Assembly (NCBI GenBank): GCA_043757045.1
Contig: JAYVQC010000130.1
Location: 1-25,328, forward strand
DNA: 25,328 nt
Direction of reading: 5' to 3'
Source: JANNGC01 sp043757045
GTDB taxonomy: Bacteria > Verrucomicrobiota > Verrucomicrobiia > Limisphaerales > SIBH01
Shown: one piece after another, positions 22,936-25,328 of the stretch
Position numbering within the stretch: the first letter of the stretch is position 1
How the letters are laid out: each line of letters starts with the position of its first letter
Position numbers and translations under genes: made by a program
Notes under the pieces: model-generated
What the model saw: the letters and a program-made list of their open reading frames with translations, nothing else
Told to the model about the DNA's origin: nothing
Database searches by the model: none

Positions 22936-24006
22936 GTGTCAAGGAACGCACTTTTCCCCATCGCAAACCTGAGTTGGGCGCTATTGTTGGCCTGCATTTT
23001 TCCGATGCTAGCCCGCGCAGAAACGCCTTTGCCCGGCCAGCCCGCGACAGCATTTCCGCGCGTGGTGGTGGTCGAGGACGCGCGCGCCACGGAAGCCTTC
23101 AAGCCGCAGCCTGAGATCGTCCGCGCGCTGGTGCAGCGGGGCATCACGAATTTTACCAAGCGCGCCGACCTTGTCGCCGCGTGGCGTTCGCTGGTGAGCA
23201 CTCAAGACGTAGTGGGCATCAAAGTTTATTCCACACCGGGGCCGCAGATCGGCACGAGGCTGTCCGTTGTGGCGGGCGTGGTGGAAGGCTTGCTCGCGGC
23301 GGGTGTTCCGGCGCAGCGCATCATCATTTGGGACCGGCAGCTTTCGGATTTGCGCGCGGCGGGTTTCGTGGAACTGGCGCGCGAGCACGGCGTGCGTGTC
23401 GCGGGCGCGCTCGACACGGGCTGGGAGGAAACGCAGTTCTACGAATTCCCGTTGCTCGGTCAGTTGTCCTTCGGGGATTTGGAATTTCAGAAGAAGGAAG
23501 ATGGCGTGGGGCGCAAGTCGTTCGTTACAAAATTGCTGACCACGAACATCACGAAGGTCATCAGCATCGCGCCGCTGTTGAATCACAACTCCATCGGCGT
23601 GTGCGGGCACCTCTACAGCCTCGCGCTCGGCAGCGTGGACAACACCATGCGCTTCGAGGGCGACCCGGCGAAACTCGCGCAGGCCGTGCCGGAAATCATC
23701 GCGCTCCCCGCCATCGGCGAGCGCGTGGTGCTGAACATCACCGACGCGCTCATCTGCCAGTATCAAGGCGAGCAGTCGCTGCGGCTGCACAATTCAGTGG
23801 CGCTCAATCAACTCCGCTTCAGCACCGACCCTGTCGCGCTCGACGTGTTGTCGGTCCAGGAAATCAACAGCCAGCGCGTGCGCGCCGCCGAGGCGATGGC
23901 CTCGCGCACGAACCGTCTCGACCTTTACCGCAACGCCGCGCTGCTCGAACTTGGCTCCGCCGACGTGAACAAAATCGAATTGCGCGAAGTGAAAGCCGGG
24001 GAGTAG
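22936..24006 (+). CDS. DUF362-family secreted protein
   Basis: 356 residues from a GTG start at 22936. Residues 1 to about 27 form a Sec signal peptide: hydrophobic NLSWALLLACIFPM, then ALA-type cleavage near ARAET. The rest resembles DUF362: VGIKVYSTPGPQIGTR, VVEGLLAAGVPAQRIIIWDR, ISIAPLLNHNSIGVCGHLYSLALGSVDN and RFSTDPVALDVLSVQEIN. Some DUF362 proteins carry ferredoxin-type cysteine clusters; this one has none, so no Fe-S role is suggested. Biochemical function is unknown. The frame is open upstream to 22735, but that part lies antisense to the TPR gene. The start is uncertain; TTG 22930 and ATG 23008 are also in frame. Confidence 0.82.
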   Translation: MSRNALFPIANLSWALLLACIFPMLARAETPLPGQPATAFPRVVVVEDARATEAFKPQPEIVRALVQRGITNFTKRADLVAAWRSLVSTQDVVGIKVYSTPGPQIGTRLSVVAGVVEGLLAAGVPAQRIIIWDRQLSDLRAAGFVELAREHGVRVAGALDTGWEETQFYEFPLLGQLSFGDLEFQKKEDGVGRKSFVTKLLTTNITKVISIAPLLNHNSIGVCGHLYSLALGSVDNTMRFEGDPAKLAQAVPEIIALPAIGERVVLNITDALICQYQGEQSLRLHNSVALNQLRFSTDPVALDVLSVQEINSQRVRAAEAMASRTNRLDLYRNAALLELGSADVNKIELREVKAGE

Positions 24007-24097
24007 TAATTTCCCCGGCCTGCTCCGCAGTAAAGGCCTCTCTTGTGGCGCAAGTCACGGATGTCCTAAAAAGGGCGGCGACGGTGACGGAACGATT

Positions 24098-24646
24098 ATG
24101 AAACGCTGGCTGGATGCAATGAAGCGGTGGAACAACTCACCCACCCACCCCACCGTGGTCTCCACCGGCCCGCGCCGCCTGCTCAAGTTTGGCCTCCTCA
24201 TCGCACTCTCCGTCGGCAGTTATTTCTTTTTCAGCCGCGTGATCGTGACGGCCGTGGAAGTGAAGGGCGTGAGCATGGCGCCCACGCTCCGCGCCGGCGA
24301 CCGTTGCATCCTGAACCGCTTCGCCTACCTCACGCGCGAACCGGCGCGCGGCGAAATGGTCGTGCTGAAAGACCCCGAGACCGGCGACCTCATCGTGAAA
24401 CGCATCGTCGGGCTGCCGTGCGAGACGGTCATCATGCGCAACGACGCCGCCTACGTGAATGGCCGGAGAATTTTTGAACCCTACGCCTCCCGCTTTGTGC
24501 GCAATGATCAGTCGCCGTTGAGCAAAGCGACCGTCTGTCCGAAGGGCCACTACTTCGTCCTCGGCGATAATCGCAACCGCAGCGTGGACAGCCGCGCCTT
24601 CGGTCCCGTCCCGCGCGGAGCCATCCTGGGCGTGCTTTCGATGTAA
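24098..24646 (+). CDS. lepB: signal peptidase I
   Basis: Membrane serine protease that removes signal peptides from exported proteins. 182 residues, the short form with one N-terminal membrane helix (about 30-48, LKFGLLIALSVGSYFFF). The catalytic dyad is S59 (VKGVSMAPTL) and K101 (LIVKRIVGLP); box E is GDNRNRSVDSRAFGPV (156-171). ATG 24098 was used because it starts the open frame with a short basic cytoplasmic tail; a second ATG lies at codon 8. It begins 91 nt after the DUF362 gene on the same strand and is followed by two strong hairpins. Confidence 0.95.
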   Translation: MKRWLDAMKRWNNSPTHPTVVSTGPRRLLKFGLLIALSVGSYFFFSRVIVTAVEVKGVSMAPTLRAGDRCILNRFAYLTREPARGEMVVLKDPETGDLIVKRIVGLPCETVIMRNDAAYVNGRRIFEPYASRFVRNDQSPLSKATVCPKGHYFVLGDNRNRSVDSRAFGPVPRGAILGVLSM

Positions 24647-24654
24647 GGGAGTGG

Positions 24655-24703
24655 GACCGGCACCCTCGCCGGTCATTCGTCCGACAGGCGCCCCCGCCTG
24701 TCG
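24655..24703 (+). terminator. two tandem hairpins after lepB
   Basis: Hairpin 1: GACCGGC (24655-24661), loop ACCCTC, GCCGGTC (24668-24674). Hairpin 2: CGACAGGCG (24682-24690), loop CCCC, CGCCTGTCG (24695-24703), a perfect 9-bp stem. They start 8 nt beyond the lepB stop. Neither is followed by a T-run, so they may act as Rho-assisted terminators or 3' stabilisers, or be members of a dispersed repeat family. Confidence 0.55.
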
Positions 24704-24749
24704 AACTCCGAGCGGGGCACCCGCGCCGCGTGAGATTTGAAAGTTGGAG

Positions 24750-24778
24750 TTGACCCGCCCGCACTTTGAAACGATAAA
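24750..24778 (+). promoter_or_regulatory. sigma-70-type promoter of tRNA-Ser
   Basis: TTGACC (24750-24755), a 17-nt spacer, then GATAAA (24773-24778): good -35 and -10 matches with ideal spacing. Transcription would start near 24785, about 37 nt before the mature tRNA 5' end, in a gap with no other gene to serve. Confidence 0.7.
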
Positions 24779-24821
24779 AACGCGCCGTTGAGAAAAGCAG
24801 TCCCCAAAAACGGCAACGGCA

Positions 24822-24913
24822 GGAGAGATGGCTGAGTGGTCGAAAGCGACGGTTTGCTAAATCGTTGTACGGTTAACTCCGTACCGAGGGTTCGAATCCC
24901 TCTCTCTCCGCCA
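24822..24913 (+). tRNA. tRNA-Ser (anticodon GCU), CCA encoded
   Basis: The full class II cloverleaf can be folded by eye. The acceptor stem is GGAGAGA/TCTCTCC with discriminator G. The D arm contains GCTGAGTGGTCGAAAGC. The anticodon stem is ACGGT/ATCGT with loop TTGCTAA, giving anticodon GCT at 24856-24858, which reads AGC/AGU serine codons. The long variable arm GTACGG-TTAACT-CCGTAC is typical of tRNA-Ser, and the T arm is GAGGG-TTCGAAT-CCCTC. CCA is encoded at 24911-24913. A run of five T (24915-24919) follows immediately and may be part of the terminator. A clear promoter lies 43 nt upstream of the mature end. Confidence 0.97.
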
Positions 24914-24929
24914 ATTTTTCACCCAGCGC

Positions 24930-25041
24930 GCGCCGCCTGACATCAATACCACGAATATTCAGCGGCGCAAAAACACCCGCACTCCAAGTGCTGACGCGCA
25001 GCATCAAGCGCCTTGTGACTCGCGGAGCGTTTGGAGTGCGG
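24930..25041. repeat. two inverted repeats between tRNA-Ser and the SPFH gene
   Basis: First hairpin: GCGCCGCCTGA (24930-24940) with TCAGCGGCGC (24959-24968), one bulged base. It may help terminate the tRNA transcript. Second: CCGCACTCCAA (24977-24987) and TTGGAGTGCGG (25031-25041), a perfect 11-bp inverted repeat with a 43-nt spacer. The remaining gap up to 25186 shows only a ribosome binding site near its end. Confidence 0.6.
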
Positions 25042-25186
25042 TCGCTTTAGCGCTGCTTTCCCCCCGACTCCCGAGCCACTAAACGAGTTACGTCGGAAAT
25101 CCTCGCGCGAAATTCCAATTCCATCACCCGCCGTTTTGCGGATGATGCGGCCAGTCAATCGAACCAAATTAACAACGGAGAATTTT

Positions 25187-25328
25187 ATGGGCCTGATGGA
25201 TTACTTGAAGACGCAACTGCTGGACATCATCCAGTGGGAGGACGACTCACGCGACACGCTCTCGTGGCGCTTCCCGGACGAGGACAAGGAAATCAAACGC
25301 GGCGCGCAGTTGATCGTGCGCGAATCGC
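25187..25328 (+). CDS. SPFH-domain protein, N-terminal part only
   Basis: The frame runs from ATG 25187 off the window: 47 codons plus one base. The start is well supported by GGAG (25177-25180) six bases upstream, one of the few clear Shine-Dalgarno sequences here. The opening MGLMDYLKTQLLDIIQWEDD and then RDTLSWRFP, IKRGAQLIVRES resemble the N terminus of the bacterial SPFH-domain family sometimes annotated as virion-core-like (YdjI-type). These are usually about 300-400 residues, often with a C-terminal zinc ribbon. Function is poorly known; a membrane or stress role is suspected for relatives. Only about 50 residues can be judged. Confidence 0.75.
   Translation, partial: MGLMDYLKTQLLDIIQWEDDSRDTLSWRFPDEDKEIKRGAQLIVRES

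Noticed and set aside
24943..25167. 74-codon minus ORF after the tRNA
   Set aside because: It lies on the inverted-repeat DNA, with no ribosome binding site and no recognisable sequence.

Overview
This is a GC-rich bacterial chromosome segment of mostly housekeeping genes, apparently free of phage, plasmid or CRISPR material. The overall picture fits a member of the Verrucomicrobiota (PVC superphylum). RpoB has a Chlamydia-like rifampicin-region variant, Shine-Dalgarno sequences are weak or absent at most starts, and gaps between genes are packed with short palindromic repeats. The lineage call is inferred from these traits and no database was consulted.

Layout: positions 1-6894 (minus) carry rpoC (3' end outside the window) and rpoB. 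They are transcribed away from a roughly 630-bp non-coding leader that holds a stem-loop and a candidate promoter. No ribosomal protein gene precedes rpoB, which is unusual. Reading rightward on plus are three RNA-modification genes, truA (tRNA pseudouridine 38-40), trmL (wobble 2'-O-methylation) and dusB (dihydrouridine). A minus-strand pair follows, a Nudix hydrolase and yacG, and divergent from it a RhlE-type DEAD-box helicase.

From 12829 to 18652 (plus) lies a compact four-gene run: a polytopic protein whose last two membrane helices resemble MotA/ExbB/TolQ; a partner overlapping it by ATGA, with one Asp-bearing membrane helix, a long coiled coil and a C-terminal domain that may have a trypsin-like fold; a TerC-family transporter; and recJ, again overlapping by ATGA. 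The first two genes look like an undescribed ion-driven stator-type pair and are the best candidate for a new system.

The right third holds purC, a single-domain response regulator (minus), a small FlgM-like ORF, a TPR lipoprotein (minus) divergent from a DUF362 protein, lepB, tRNA-Ser(GCU) with a clear sigma-70-type promoter, and the 5' end of an SPFH-domain gene.

The intergenic regions are the second point of interest. At least six repeat units share the head GGAGCGCGG but carry different hairpins. Three of them begin 0-1 nt after the stop codons of recJ, the FlgM-like ORF and the TPR gene. Large inverted repeats of 28-29 bp also occur, and a TCAACTCTCAAC-type repeat recurs between genes and inside the recJ reading frame.
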